A stretch of 64,000 bases of DNA, taken from Stutzerimonas stutzeri (GTDB lineage Bacteria; Pseudomonadota; Gammaproteobacteria; Pseudomonadales; Pseudomonadaceae). Each line of letters starts with the position of its first letter. Positions within the stretch are counted from its first letter, which is position 1. The notes under the pieces were generated by a model. It was not told the origin of the DNA. It saw nothing but the letters and a program-made list of their open reading frames with translations, and ran no database searches. The stretch is taken from NCBI RefSeq assembly GCF_013522825.1, contig NZ_JAAMQZ010000023.1:1-64000 (forward strand). The letters are read 5' to 3'. The position numbers were made by a program, and so were the translations under genes. Of the stretch, positions 37,157-45,628 are shown piece after piece.

Positions 37157-37233
37157 TGGCGCAGCGGACGGGACTCGAACCCGCGACCCCCGGCGTGACA
37201 GGCCGGTATTCTAACCGACTGAACTACCGCTGC
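37157..37233 (-). tRNA. tRNA-Asp (anticodon GTC)
   Basis: A 77-base cloverleaf with acceptor stem 'gcagcgg' and 'ccgctgc', anticodon loop 'ctgtcac' giving GTC, T arm 'gggttcgagtccc', and encoded CCA. It is 15 bases after tRNA-Val. Confidence 0.97.
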
Positions 37234-37248
37234 GCTAAACCTCGAGAG

Positions 37249-37324
37249 TGGTGGGTGATGACGGGATCGAACCGCCGACCCTCTGCTTGTAAGGCAGATG
37301 CTCTCCCGGCTGAGCTAATCACCC
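37249..37324 (-). tRNA. tRNA-Val (anticodon TAC)
   Basis: A 76-base cloverleaf with acceptor stem 'gggtgat' and 'atcaccc', anticodon loop 'cttacaa' giving TAC, T loop 'ggttcgatccc', and encoded CCA. It is first in a two-tRNA transcript. Confidence 0.97.
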
Positions 37325-37369
37325 ATTCAGTGCATTCGCTTGTTTGCGTTTGCTCTCGAAGTGGGGCGC

Positions 37370-37398
37370 ATTCTAGAGAGGGTTCCGCACCTTGGCAA
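37370..37398 (-). promoter_or_regulatory. Promoter of the tRNA-Val/tRNA-Asp unit
   Basis: On the minus strand, a -35 TTGCCA (37393-37398) and a -10 TAGAAT (37370-37375) are separated by exactly 17 bases, about 45 bases before tRNA-Val. Confidence 0.75.
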
Positions 37399-37561
37399 GC
37401 CCCTTTTGCAAAAAAAATTGCAGGAGTTCCAAAGACTTAGGAACCCCACTGTTTATAGGAAAAACTGTGTTCTCCATCGGTATTGATGCGCTGCAGGCTT
37501 GGCCTGGGGTCCCGCTGGAGGAATAATGCGCGCTTTGCTTTTACCGGAGTTTCAAAACGCC

Positions 37562-38482
37562 ATGTGGTTTCGCAACCTGCTCGTCTACCGTCTCACCCAG
37601 GATGTTTCTTTCGATGCCGAGACACTTGAAGCTGCACTGGCTGCCAAACCCGCTCGCCCCTGCGCCAGCCAGGAGCTGAGCACCTATGGTTTCGTCGCCC
37701 CGCTGGGCAAGGGTGCGGACGCGCCGCTGGTGCATGCCAGCCAGGGCTTCCTGCTGATCTCCACGCGCAAGGAAGAGCGCATCCTGCCCGGCAGCGTAGT
37801 CAAGGACGCGCTCAAGGAAAAGGTCGACGAGATCGAAAACGAGCAAATGCGCAAGGTCTACAAGAAGGAACGCGACCAGCTCAAGGACGACATCATCCAG
37901 GCCTTCCTGCCGCGCGCCTTCATTCGCAAGTCCGGCACCTTCGCCGCCATCGCACCGCAGCAAGGACTGATTCTGGTTGATTCTTCCAGCCCCAAGCGCG
38001 CCGAAGACCTGCTCTCGACCCTGCGCGAAGCCATCGGCTCGCTGCCAGTGCGCCCGCTGACCGTGAAGATCGCACCATCGGCAACCCTGACCGACTGGGT
38101 GAAAACCCAGAAAGCCGCCGACGATTTCTTCGTGCTCGATGAGTGCGAGCTGCGCGACACCCATGAAGATGGCGGCGTGGTGCGCTGCAAGCGTCAGGAC
38201 CTGACCAGCGACGAGATCCAGCAACACCTGGAAGTCGGCAAGCAGGTCACCCAGCTGTCGCTGGCCTGGCAGGACAAGCTGTCATTCGTGCTGGACGACA
38301 AGATGGTGATCAAGCGCCTTCGCTTCGAGGAGCTGCTACAGGATCAGGCCGAACAGGACGGTGGCGACGACGACCTCGGCCAGCAGGACGCCAGCTTCCT
38401 GCTGATGATGCTGACCTTCGGCGAATTCCTGCCGGCGCTGTTCGAAGCGCTCGGAGGCGAAGAGATTCCGCAAGGCATCTGA
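37562..38482 (+). CDS. rdgC: Recombination-associated protein RdgC
   Basis: A 306-residue ring-forming DNA-binding protein that modulates RecA. The N-terminus '[20 protein letters not shown]' and blocks 'TYGFVAPLG', '[20 protein letters not shown]' and 'GFLL' match RdgC, as does the length (E. coli protein about 303). The open frame starts at 37499, but the ATG at 37562 gives the family N-terminus and has 'ggag' upstream. Confidence 0.96.
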   Translation: MWFRNLLVYRLTQDVSFDAETLEAALAAKPARPCASQELSTYGFVAPLGKGADAPLVHASQGFLLISTRKEERILPGSVVKDALKEKVDEIENEQMRKVYKKERDQLKDDIIQAFLPRAFIRKSGTFAAIAPQQGLILVDSSSPKRAEDLLSTLREAIGSLPVRPLTVKIAPSATLTDWVKTQKAADDFFVLDECELRDTHEDGGVVRCKRQDLTSDEIQQHLEVGKQVTQLSLAWQDKLSFVLDDKMVIKRLRFEELLQDQAEQDGGDDDLGQQDASFLLMMLTFGEFLPALFEALGGEEIPQGI

Positions 38483-38493
38483 CCGTTTGACCA

Positions 38494-38592
38494 AGCCGAA
38501 TAAATTCGGCTCTACAGCTCATGCACGCGCCGTAGAGCTGAACTTGTTCGGTCGCTTGTGTGCTGTGCTGGCCGAATGAATTCGACCCTGCG
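38494..38592. repeat. Cluster of three degenerate REP-like units
   Basis: 38494-38515 is identical to part of copy B. A reverse-orientation diverged unit follows ('gtagagctgaacttgttcgg', about 38532-38551). A third unit at 38570-38592 matches, as reverse complement, the repeat at 56862-56888. Together they form a BIME-like cluster between rdgC and the guanidine riboswitch. Confidence 0.75.
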
Positions 38593-38654
38593 AGCATCCG
38601 CAGCCAGCGGCACCCGCCGCGGCTTGCCCAATGGGCCGATGTGGACAATAAGCC

Positions 38655-38710
38655 GCTGTGAGGACGACCTCACCGCTCTTCGAGCGCTCCGCCAGGGGAC
38701 GGCCCCAACG
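38655..38710 (+). promoter_or_regulatory. Guanidine-II (mini-ykkC) riboswitch
   Basis: Two hairpins carry the diagnostic ACGR tetraloops: 'gtgagg-ACGA-cctcac' (38658-38673) and 'gggg-ACGG-cccc' (38695-38706). They are joined by a linker with its own small hairpin, 'cgctc-ttc-gagcg'. The second hairpin ends 22 bases before the start of a guanidinium-exporter-type gene. Known guanidine-II riboswitches turn on such genes by exposing the ribosome binding site when guanidinium joins the two loops. Confidence 0.92.
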
Positions 38711-38728
38711 TTCCTTGTTGGAGTCTTT

Positions 38729-39043
38729 ATGTCCTGGATCATCCTGTTTTTTGCCGGCCTGTTCGAAATCGGCTGGGCCGTCGGCCTGAAATACACCGAA
38801 GGTTTTACCCGCCCGCTACCCACCAGCCTGACCATTGCAGCAATGGCGATCAGCGTGGGGCTGCTCGGCCTGGCCATGAAATCCCTGCCGCTGGGCACCG
38901 CCTATGCGATCTGGACCGGCATCGGCGCGGTTGGCACCGTGATCGCCGGGATCATCCTGTTCGGCGAATCGGTGAATCTGTTCCGCCTCGGTAGCGTGTT
39001 GCTGATCTGTACCGGTCTGATCGGACTGAAGCTCAGCCACTGA
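38729..39043 (+). CDS. gdx: Guanidinium exporter, SMR family (Gdx/SugE)
   Basis: A 104-residue four-helix small multidrug resistance family protein. The sequence '[29 protein letters not shown]' (conserved Glu13 in helix 1), '[19 protein letters not shown]' and 'IILFGE' follow the SugE/Gdx pattern rather than EmrE. It exchanges guanidinium for protons across the inner membrane. Because a guanidine-II riboswitch precedes it, the guanidinium role is well supported. The long open frame from 38558 is rejected, as it runs through the riboswitch; the ATG at 38729 follows 'ggagtcttt'. Confidence 0.95.
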   Translation: MSWIILFFAGLFEIGWAVGLKYTEGFTRPLPTSLTIAAMAISVGLLGLAMKSLPLGTAYAIWTGIGAVGTVIAGIILFGESVNLFRLGSVLLICTGLIGLKLSH

Positions 39044-39062
39044 CCGTTCGGCGCCCCTTCCA

Positions 39063-40400
39063 TCATGGTTCGGGCGCCGCATCCCGATTGCCACTGAGCC
39101 ACAGTCGGAAGCGCTGCAGGAATTCCGGCACCGAAGTGAAGATCCAGCCAGTCACCAGCACATTGAGCAGAGCCACAGTCAGGAATAGCTGCGGGATCGA
39201 CAGCCCGGCCACTGTCAGCAGCAGAATGGCAAAGATCGCCGACACCACCATGAACAGCGCATTGAGGATATTGTTCGCTGCCACCACGCGGGAGCGCTCC
39301 TGGCGGGCGGTGCGCGCCTGAATCAGCGCATAGAGCGGTACGATATAGAGCCCGCCAAAAACGCCGAGGCCAAGAATATCCACCAGCACCCAACGTGCTC
39401 CGGGCTCGGCCAGCAGCATCAGCCAGTCGCGGGTTTCATTGGCCGACAGCACGCTCGCGGCATGCCACCAGAGCAGAATGCCGAACAGTGTCAGCCCGAT
39501 GGAACCGAAAGGCACCAGTCCCATCTCCACTCGATGTCTGGAAAGACGCTCGCAAAGCAGCGACCCCAGCGCAATGCCCACCGAGAACACCGCCAGGATC
39601 AGCGTCACCACGCCCTCGTCGCCCTGCAGCAGGTCGCGGGCGAACGCCGGAATCTGCGTCAGATAGACCGCGCCGAGAAACCAGAACCAGGAATTGCCGA
39701 TCATCGCCCGCGAGACGGCACGCTGCTGGCCCAGCCCCAGACGCATGATCCGCACCGATTGCCGCCCGATATTCCAGTCCAGGCGCAGGCTCGCCAATGC
39801 AGCCGTGGATGACGGAATCGCACGGCTGGCCAGGTAGCCGATGCTCGCCAGCAGCACCACCGCCAGCGAGACCAGCAGCGCGTAAGCGCCATGGCTCATC
39901 AACAGCCCGGCCATGATGGTGCCACCGAGAATCGCCAGAAAAGTGCCCATTTCAACCAGCGCATTACCGCCCACCAGTTCATCGGCACGCAATTGCTGCG
40001 GCAGGATCGAGTACTTCACCGGCCCGAACAACGCCGATTGTGTGCCCATGCAGAACAACACCACCAGCAATAGCGGCAGACTGCCCAGCAGCATGCCGAG
40101 CGCTCCCGCCAGCATGATCAGGATCTCGGCGAACTTGATCCGGCGAATCAGCCAGGCCTTCTCGTACTTCTCACCAAACTGCCCACCCAGTGCGGAAAAC
40201 AGGAAGAACGGCAGGATGAACAACAGCGCGCACAGGTTCACCAGCAGGTGGACATCGGCGGTAGTTCCAAGCTTGTAGAGGATGGCCAGCACCAGGGCCT
40301 GCTTGAACACATTGTCGTTGAAGGCACCGAGCAGCTGCGTCACGAAAAACGGCAGGAAGCGCCGCGTGCCGAGCAGTGCGAACTGGGAATGCTGGCTCAT
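39063..40400 (-). CDS. MFS transporter, LplT-like
   Basis: A 445-residue protein with about 12 membrane segments. The N-terminus 'LGTRRFLPFFVTQLLGAFND' with 'NVFKQAL' and 'FGPVKYSILPQQL' matches the LplT/Aas-linked major facilitator group, which flips lysophospholipids into the cytoplasm for reacylation. No acyltransferase domain or adjacent aas gene is seen. The ATG at 40400 gives the family N-terminus; the frame from 40490 overlaps azlD and is rejected. It is convergent with gdx and follows azlCD. Confidence 0.85.
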   Translation of the reverse strand: MSQHSQFALLGTRRFLPFFVTQLLGAFNDNVFKQALVLAILYKLGTTADVHLLVNLCALLFILPFFLFSALGGQFGEKYEKAWLIRRIKFAEILIMLAGALGMLLGSLPLLLVVLFCMGTQSALFGPVKYSILPQQLRADELVGGNALVEMGTFLAILGGTIMAGLLMSHGAYALLVSLAVVLLASIGYLASRAIPSSTAALASLRLDWNIGRQSVRIMRLGLGQQRAVSRAMIGNSWFWFLGAVYLTQIPAFARDLLQGDEGVVTLILAVFSVGIALGSLLCERLSRHRVEMGLVPFGSIGLTLFGILLWWHAASVLSANETRDWLMLLAEPGARWVLVDILGLGVFGGLYIVPLYALIQARTARQERSRVVAANNILNALFMVVSAIFAILLLTVAGLSIPQLFLTVALLNVLVTGWIFTSVPEFLQRFRLWLSGNRDAAPEP

Positions 40401-40434
40401 CGCACCTCTCCAGCGTGGCGCTCGAAGACAGCGT

Positions 40435-40761
40435 TCACAACGGCAACTGCCCGAACGCCCAGCGCAGCAGGAAGAACGCCAGCAGACCACCGGCGATGGT
40501 CGCCAGCAGATTGCGGCTCAGCGCCGCGATCAGGATCGCCAGCAGGCCGGCCAGCAGGTAGGCATTGTTCCAGCGCAGCGCCCATTCCCCTTCGGGCATC
40601 AGCATGGCGGGCACCACGATGGCGGTCAGCACGGCGACGGGCACGTAATGCAGCCCCTGCTCCGCCAGTCGTGGAAAGCGCAGGTTCGGCCAGGCGAAGA
40701 AGCTGTAGCGAATCAGGAAGGTGATCGCCAGCATGCCGAATATCAACAGCCAGATCAGCAT
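40435..40761 (-). CDS. azlD: AzlD-family branched-chain amino acid export subunit
   Basis: A 108-residue membrane protein with about four segments ('MLIWLLIFGMLAITFLIRYS' with 'RFPRLAEQGLHYVPVAVLTA'), matching the AzlD family. It works with AzlC as the small subunit of a branched-chain amino acid or azaleucine exporter (E. coli counterparts YgaZH). Its start overlaps the azlC stop by seven bases. Confidence 0.9.
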   Translation of the reverse strand: MLIWLLIFGMLAITFLIRYSFFAWPNLRFPRLAEQGLHYVPVAVLTAIVVPAMLMPEGEWALRWNNAYLLAGLLAILIAALSRNLLATIAGGLLAFFLLRWAFGQLPL

Positions 40762-41474
40762 CGCTGCGCCTCCTGTTGCACACGGCGCTCGGCCAGACGC
40801 TCAAGCCAGACTCCGACGACGATCCCCGCCAGCGCTGCGGCGATCAGTCCCAGCTTGTACGGCAGTTCCCAGGTCAGCAGCGCGACACCACCAGCCACCA
40901 GTGCCGAGGCCACTTGTGGCGAGGTGCGCATCATCGGTACGGCGATGCCGATAAAGGTCGCGATCATCGCGAAATCCAGGCCCCAGCTCGCCACATCCGG
41001 CACCGCCTGACCGAAACCGATGCCTATCAACGTTGCCAGTTGCCAGCTGAGGTACATGGTCAGCGCCGCGCCAAGGAAGAACCAGTGCTTGTGCGGCGAG
41101 GCATCATCACGGGCATAGCGATGCTGGATCACGGCGAAGGCCTCGTCGGTCAGCCAGAACGCCAGGGGAACTCGCCAGCGGCTCGGCAGGTGCCGCACGA
41201 ACGGCTGCAACGCCGCGCTGTAGAGCGCATGGCGCAGGTTGACCACGAAGGTTGTCAGCAGCACCACCGCCGCGCCGACACCGCCGCTGATCAGGGTGAC
41301 CGCGATGAACTGCGCCGAGCCGGCGAATACCAGCAGCGACATGCCCATGGTCTGCCAGCCGGACAACCCGGCACCGATGGCCAAAGTGCCGAAGATGATG
41401 CCGAAGGGCACGCCGCCGATGATCAGCGGCAGGATGTCGCGGCAACCATGCAGGAACTCTTGCGAGCGGGTCAT
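40755..41474 (-). CDS. azlC: AzlC-family branched-chain amino acid permease
   Basis: A 239-residue inner membrane protein with about seven segments. 'DILPLIIGGVPFGIIFGTLA', 'FAGSAQFIAVTLI', 'LRHALYSAAL' and 'WLTDEAFAV' are AzlC/YgaZ hallmarks. It exports branched-chain amino acids together with AzlD. The longer frame from 41549 is rejected; the ATG at 41474 starts 'MTRSQEFLHG' and follows 'aaggaaacc'. Confidence 0.92.
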   Translation of the reverse strand: MTRSQEFLHGCRDILPLIIGGVPFGIIFGTLAIGAGLSGWQTMGMSLLVFAGSAQFIAVTLISGGVGAAVVLLTTFVVNLRHALYSAALQPFVRHLPSRWRVPLAFWLTDEAFAVIQHRYARDDASPHKHWFFLGAALTMYLSWQLATLIGIGFGQAVPDVASWGLDFAMIATFIGIAVPMMRTSPQVASALVAGGVALLTWELPYKLGLIAAALAGIVVGVWLERLAERRVQQEAQRC

Positions 41475-42005
41475 CGGTTTCCTTGGGACAAATAACGCAA
41501 CGGCACGTCCAGCGCACCGTCGCTGCAGTTGAAGATGATGAGGAAGCATGAAGCGGAGTCATGACAGAATCGAGGTAGACCTTAACTCAAATGCGGGTCT
41601 GTTGGCGCGGTCCGGAGCGTCTGGACCTCGTCCCGCCAGCACGAGGTCGCCAGGCACTTAGTGATTTGACGCACATTCTTCCCGAAGCCTCTGGAGCGGG
41701 ACTTCCGCCGACTCCAAGGCCACCGCCCAACCTTATTCGACGTTGGTCGCAGCCTCGGTTCGGACGTCTCTTTTACTGCGAAAATTTGCCCATACCTCTA
41801 CCAATAAGCGGCAGCGTCGAGTGACCTGAAAGCTGTCGAACCTGAGTCGCCGCTCCCGAAGGGATGATCCGGTCAGCACCCATCAACCCTGGGCCAAACG
41901 GCCACCGGGCCGGTGGCTCTGCTTTAATGACCGCTACCCAGGCGTCGCAGGTCTCGATGAATTCTTCATTGCGACGCCCGCACATCCTTGCTGTCTGGAG
42001 TCTGC
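41475..42005. other. 531-base divergent intergenic region between azlC and crbS
   Basis: No gene is recognisable. It holds a hairpin 'gacctcg/cgaggtc' (41624-41648), a near-perfect palindrome 'gccaccgggccggtggc' (41901-41917) and a nested leader hairpin just ahead of the kinase gene (listed separately). These probably belong to promoter regulation of one or both divergent genes. Confidence 0.5.
41941..41978 (+). promoter_or_regulatory. Nested leader hairpin ahead of the CrbS-like gene
   Basis: The outer arms 'ggcgtcgca' (41941-41949) and 'tgcgacgcc' (41970-41978) pair perfectly. Inside, 'atgaa-ttc-ttcat' (41957-41969) forms a second stem after a 7-base bulge. The structure ends 27 bases before the start codon and 10-15 before the ribosome binding site. 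Confidence 0.55.
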
Positions 42006-45000
42006 ATGTCGTTGTCCGGTGGGCTGATCGCACTGGTCGCCTTCGCCTATATGGCCCTTCTGTTTGCCATCGCCTTCTATGGCGACCGCAATCGCGACCA
42101 GATGTCGCCGCGCCTGCGTCCCTGGGTCTACAGCCTGTCGCTGGCCGTCTGGTGCACCAGCTGGACCTTCTTCGGCGCGGTCGGGCAGGCTGCCGAACAG
42201 CTCTGGTCGTTCCTGCCGATCTATCTGGGCCCGATCCTGCTGATGCTGCTGGCGCCTCATGTGTTCCAGAAGATGATCATGATCAGCAAGCAGGAGAACA
42301 TCACCTCGATTGCCGACTTCATCGCCGCGCGCTACGGCAAGTCGCAACTGCTGGCCATCGTGGTGACGCTGATCTGTCTGGTGGGCGTGCTGCCCTATAT
42401 CGCCCTGCAGCTCAAGGGCATCGTGCTGGGCGTGAACCTGTTGATCGGCAATGACGGCGAGGCCGTCGCCGGCTCCGGCACCCAGGACACCGCGCTGATC
42501 GTGTCCGTGGTCCTGGCCCTGTTCACCGTGCTGTTCGGTACGCGCAACCTGGACGTGACCGAGCACCATCGCGGCATGGTTCTGGCGATCGCCTTCGAGT
42601 CACTGGTCAAGCTGCTGGCCTTCATGGCCGTCGGGGCCTTCGTCACCTTCGGCCTGTATGACGGCTTTGGCGACCTGTTCAACCAGGCCCATGCCAGTGC
42701 GGAGCTGTCGAGCTTCTGGGAAGTCACGGTGAACTGGCCGGCGATGGTGGTGCAAACCGGCGTGGCGATGATGGCCATCGTCTGCCTGCCACGGCAGTTT
42801 CACGTCACCGTGGTGGAGAACATCGAGCCGAAGGACTTTCGCATGGCGCGCTGGGTATTCCCGCTGTACCTGGTGCTTGCCGTGGTGTTCGTCATCCCTA
42901 TCGCGCTGGCCGGACAGATGCTGCTGCCGGCGGGCATCAGCCCCGACTCCTTTGTGATCAGCCTGCCGCTGGCCGAGAGCCATCCGGCTCTGGCGATGCT
43001 GGCTTTCATTGGTGGCGCCTCGGCGGCAACCGGCATGGTCATCGTCGCCAGCGTGGCCCTGTCCACCATGGTCTCCAACGACATGCTGCTGCCCTGGCTG
43101 TTACGCCGCAAGGAAGCCGAGCAGCCCTTCGAGGCGTTCCGCCACTGGATGCTCTCGGTACGGCGCATCAGCATCGTCACGATACTGCTGCTGGCCTATG
43201 TCAGCTATCGCCTGCTGGACTCCAGCGCGAGCCTGGCGACCATCGGCCAGATCGCCTTCGCCGCCTTGACCCAGCTGGCGCCAGCCATGGTCGGCGCGCT
43301 GTACTGGAAACAGGCCAACCGTCGCGGCGTGTTCGCCGGCCTCACCGCCGGCGCACTGATCTGGTGCTATACGCTGATTCTGCCGCTGCTTGGCTGGCCG
43401 CTGGAAATGTTCCCCGGCCTGCAGTGGCTGTACACCACCGATCTGCCTTTCGGCACCAGCGCACTGACGTTCGGTGTAACCCTGTCGCTGGTAGGCAACG
43501 CCACCCTGTTCTTCTGGGTCTCGATCTTCTCGCAGACCCGCGTTGCGGAGCATTGGCAAGCCAGCCGCTTCATCGGCCAGGAAATTCATCCTGCCGCCAG
43601 CTCGCGGCGCCTGCTCGCGGTACAGGTCGAAGACCTGCTGCAACTGGCCGCGCGCTTCGTCGGCGCGGAGCGTGCGCGAACCAGTTTCTACCGTTTCGCC
43701 CGTCGCCACGGCCAGGAGTTTTCCCCCAAGCAACCGGCTGATGGCCAGTGGATTGCCCATACCGAACGGCTGCTGGCCGGCGTGCTCGGCGCCTCCTCCA
43801 CCCGCGCGGTGGTCAAGGCCGCGCTGGAAGGCCGCGACATGCAGGTCGACGACGTGGTACGGATCGTCGGCGAAGCTTCGGAAGTGCTGCAGTTCAACCG
43901 CGCCCTGCTGCAGGGCGCCATCGAGAACATCACCCAGGGCATCAGCGTGGTCGATCAGTCGCTGCGGCTGGTGGCCTGGAACCATCGCTATCTGGAAATG
44001 TTCGAGTACCCGGACGGCCTGGTCTACATCGGCAGACCGATTGCCGACGTGATCCGTTACAACGCCGAGCGTGGACTGTGCGGCCCCGGCAACCCGGACA
44101 CCCATGTCGCCAAGCGGCTGTACTGGATGCGCCAGGGTCGCGCGCACACCTCGGAACGGATGTTTCCCAATGGCCGGGTGGTGGAGCTGGTGGGCAACCC
44201 GATGCCGGGTGGCGGCTTCGTCATGAGTTTCAGTGACATCACCGCCTACCGCGAGGCCGAACGCGCACTCAAGGATGCCAACGAAGGGCTGGAGCAGCGC
44301 GTCAGCGAGCGAACCCAGGAACTCTCCGAGCTGAACCAGGCGCTGACCGCGGCCAAGAGCACCGCCGAGGCCGCCAGCCAGTCGAAGACGCGCTTTCTCG
44401 CGGCGGTCAGCCATGACCTGATGCAGCCACTCAATGCCGCGCGCCTGTTCTCCGCCGCGCTGTCGCACCAGCACGATGCCCTGCCGCGTGAGGCGCAGGA
44501 GCTGGTCCGTCACCTGGACAGCTCACTACGTTCGGCCGAGGACCTGATCTCCGACCTGCTGGATATTTCGCGCCTGGAAAATGGCCGCATCACGCCTGAA
44601 CGCAACCCGTTCCCGCTGGCCACCCTGTTCGACACCCTGAGCACCGAGTTCACCGTACTGGCCGCCGAGCAGGGCGTCGATTTCAAGGTGCATGGCAGCC
44701 GCTTGCGCGTCGACAGCGACATTCGCCTGCTGCGCCGGGTGCTGCAGAACTTCCTCACCAACGCCTTCCGCTATGCCAAGGGCCGGGTGGTGCTCGGCGT
44801 GCGCCGCCAGGGTTCGTCACTGCGCCTGGAGGTCTGGGATCGCGGCCCCGGCATCGCCAGGGACAAGCTGCGGGTGATCTTCGAGGAGTTCAAGCGCCTG
44901 GACAGCCACCAGACCCGCGCCGAAAAAGGCCTGGGACTGGGACTGGCGATCGCCGACGGCTTCTGCCAGGTGCTCGACCATCCGCTGTCGGTGCGCTCCT

Positions 45001-45473
45001 GGCTCGGCAAGGGCAGTGTCTTCAGCGTGACCGTGCCGATTGCCGCCAATGTGCTGAAGCAGCACAGCAGCATCAGGATCGAGCCGCAGCAAACCGCGCT
45101 GACTGGCGTGCAGGTGCTGTGCATCGACAACGAGGACAGCATCCTGATCGGCATGCGCAGCCTGTTGTCACGCTGGGGCTGCCAGGTCTGGACCGCCAGC
45201 AACCGTGCCGAATGCGAGGCCCTGCTCAAGGAGGACGTGCGTCCGCAACTGGTGCTGGTCGACTATCACCTGGATCACGGCGAAACCGGCTCGGATCTGA
45301 TGGCCTGGCTGCGCACCCGTCTCGGCGAGCCGGTGCCTGGCGTGGTGATCAGTGCCGATGGGCGTCCCGAGCTGATCGCCGCCGTTCACGCCTCCGGCCT
45401 GGACTTCCTCGCCAAACCGGTCAAACCGGCGGCGCTGCGAGCGCTGATGAGCCGCCACGTACCGCTGCATTGA
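42006..45473 (+). CDS. crbS: Transporter-linked hybrid histidine kinase (CrbS/MxtR-like)
   Basis: A 1155-residue sensor. The N-terminal 500 residues form a sodium/solute symporter-type (SLC5) membrane domain with about 13 helices. A linker and PAS domain (about 640-750, 'ENITQGISVVDQSLRLVAWN'), a coiled coil, HisKA with H803 in 'AAVSHDLMQPLNAARL', an ATPase domain ('GLGLGLAIADGFCQVL') and a receiver with D1086 in 'LVLVDYHLD' follow. The layout and length match CrbS/MxtR kinases, which with the CrbR/ErdR regulator control acetyl-CoA synthetase and acetate use. The partner regulator is not adjacent. The ATG at 42006 follows 'ctggag'; a start 18 bases upstream is less likely. Confidence 0.88.
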   Translation: MSLSGGLIALVAFAYMALLFAIAFYGDRNRDQMSPRLRPWVYSLSLAVWCTSWTFFGAVGQAAEQLWSFLPIYLGPILLMLLAPHVFQKMIMISKQENITSIADFIAARYGKSQLLAIVVTLICLVGVLPYIALQLKGIVLGVNLLIGNDGEAVAGSGTQDTALIVSVVLALFTVLFGTRNLDVTEHHRGMVLAIAFESLVKLLAFMAVGAFVTFGLYDGFGDLFNQAHASAELSSFWEVTVNWPAMVVQTGVAMMAIVCLPRQFHVTVVENIEPKDFRMARWVFPLYLVLAVVFVIPIALAGQMLLPAGISPDSFVISLPLAESHPALAMLAFIGGASAATGMVIVASVALSTMVSNDMLLPWLLRRKEAEQPFEAFRHWMLSVRRISIVTILLLAYVSYRLLDSSASLATIGQIAFAALTQLAPAMVGALYWKQANRRGVFAGLTAGALIWCYTLILPLLGWPLEMFPGLQWLYTTDLPFGTSALTFGVTLSLVGNATLFFWVSIFSQTRVAEHWQASRFIGQEIHPAASSRRLLAVQVEDLLQLAARFVGAERARTSFYRFARRHGQEFSPKQPADGQWIAHTERLLAGVLGASSTRAVVKAALEGRDMQVDDVVRIVGEASEVLQFNRALLQGAIENITQGISVVDQSLRLVAWNHRYLEMFEYPDGLVYIGRPIADVIRYNAERGLCGPGNPDTHVAKRLYWMRQGRAHTSERMFPNGRVVELVGNPMPGGGFVMSFSDITAYREAERALKDANEGLEQRVSERTQELSELNQALTAAKSTAEAASQSKTRFLAAVSHDLMQPLNAARLFSAALSHQHDALPREAQELVRHLDSSLRSAEDLISDLLDISRLENGRITPERNPFPLATLFDTLSTEFTVLAAEQGVDFKVHGSRLRVDSDIRLLRRVLQNFLTNAFRYAKGRVVLGVRRQGSSLRLEVWDRGPGIARDKLRVIFEEFKRLDSHQTRAEKGLGLGLAIADGFCQVLDHPLSVRSWLGKGSVFSVTVPIAANVLKQHSSIRIEPQQTALTGVQVLCIDNEDSILIGMRSLLSRWGCQVWTASNRAECEALLKEDVRPQLVLVDYHLDHGETGSDLMAWLRTRLGEPVPGVVISADGRPELIAAVHASGLDFLAKPVKPAALRALMSRHVPLH

Positions 45474-45501
45474 AAACTGGCCCCTCAAGACCGGCTTCGC
45501 A

Positions 45502-45539
45502 AGGAGCCCGCTTGCCCCCGCACCGGCAAGCGGGCTCCT
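45502..45539. repeat. REP-like palindrome or terminator after crbS
   Basis: A 14-bp stem, 'aggagcccgcttgc' with 'gcaagcgggctcct', has a short loop and no T run. The sequence resembles 'GGAGC-C-GCTTGC' REP units of pseudomonads. It probably stabilises or ends the kinase transcript. Confidence 0.75.
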
Positions 45540-45628
45540 AGAGCGTGGCATTGCTTGACCTGAGCCGTATCTGAGCCAGGCATGACGGTTAGACTACCTA
45601 TCCACCATCATCGATGCTCTGCACACCC

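Noticed and set aside
38558..38728. A longer N-terminus for the guanidinium exporter
   Set aside because: The extension would translate the riboswitch hairpins and give a non-family N-terminus; the ATG at 38729 has a proper ribosome binding site.
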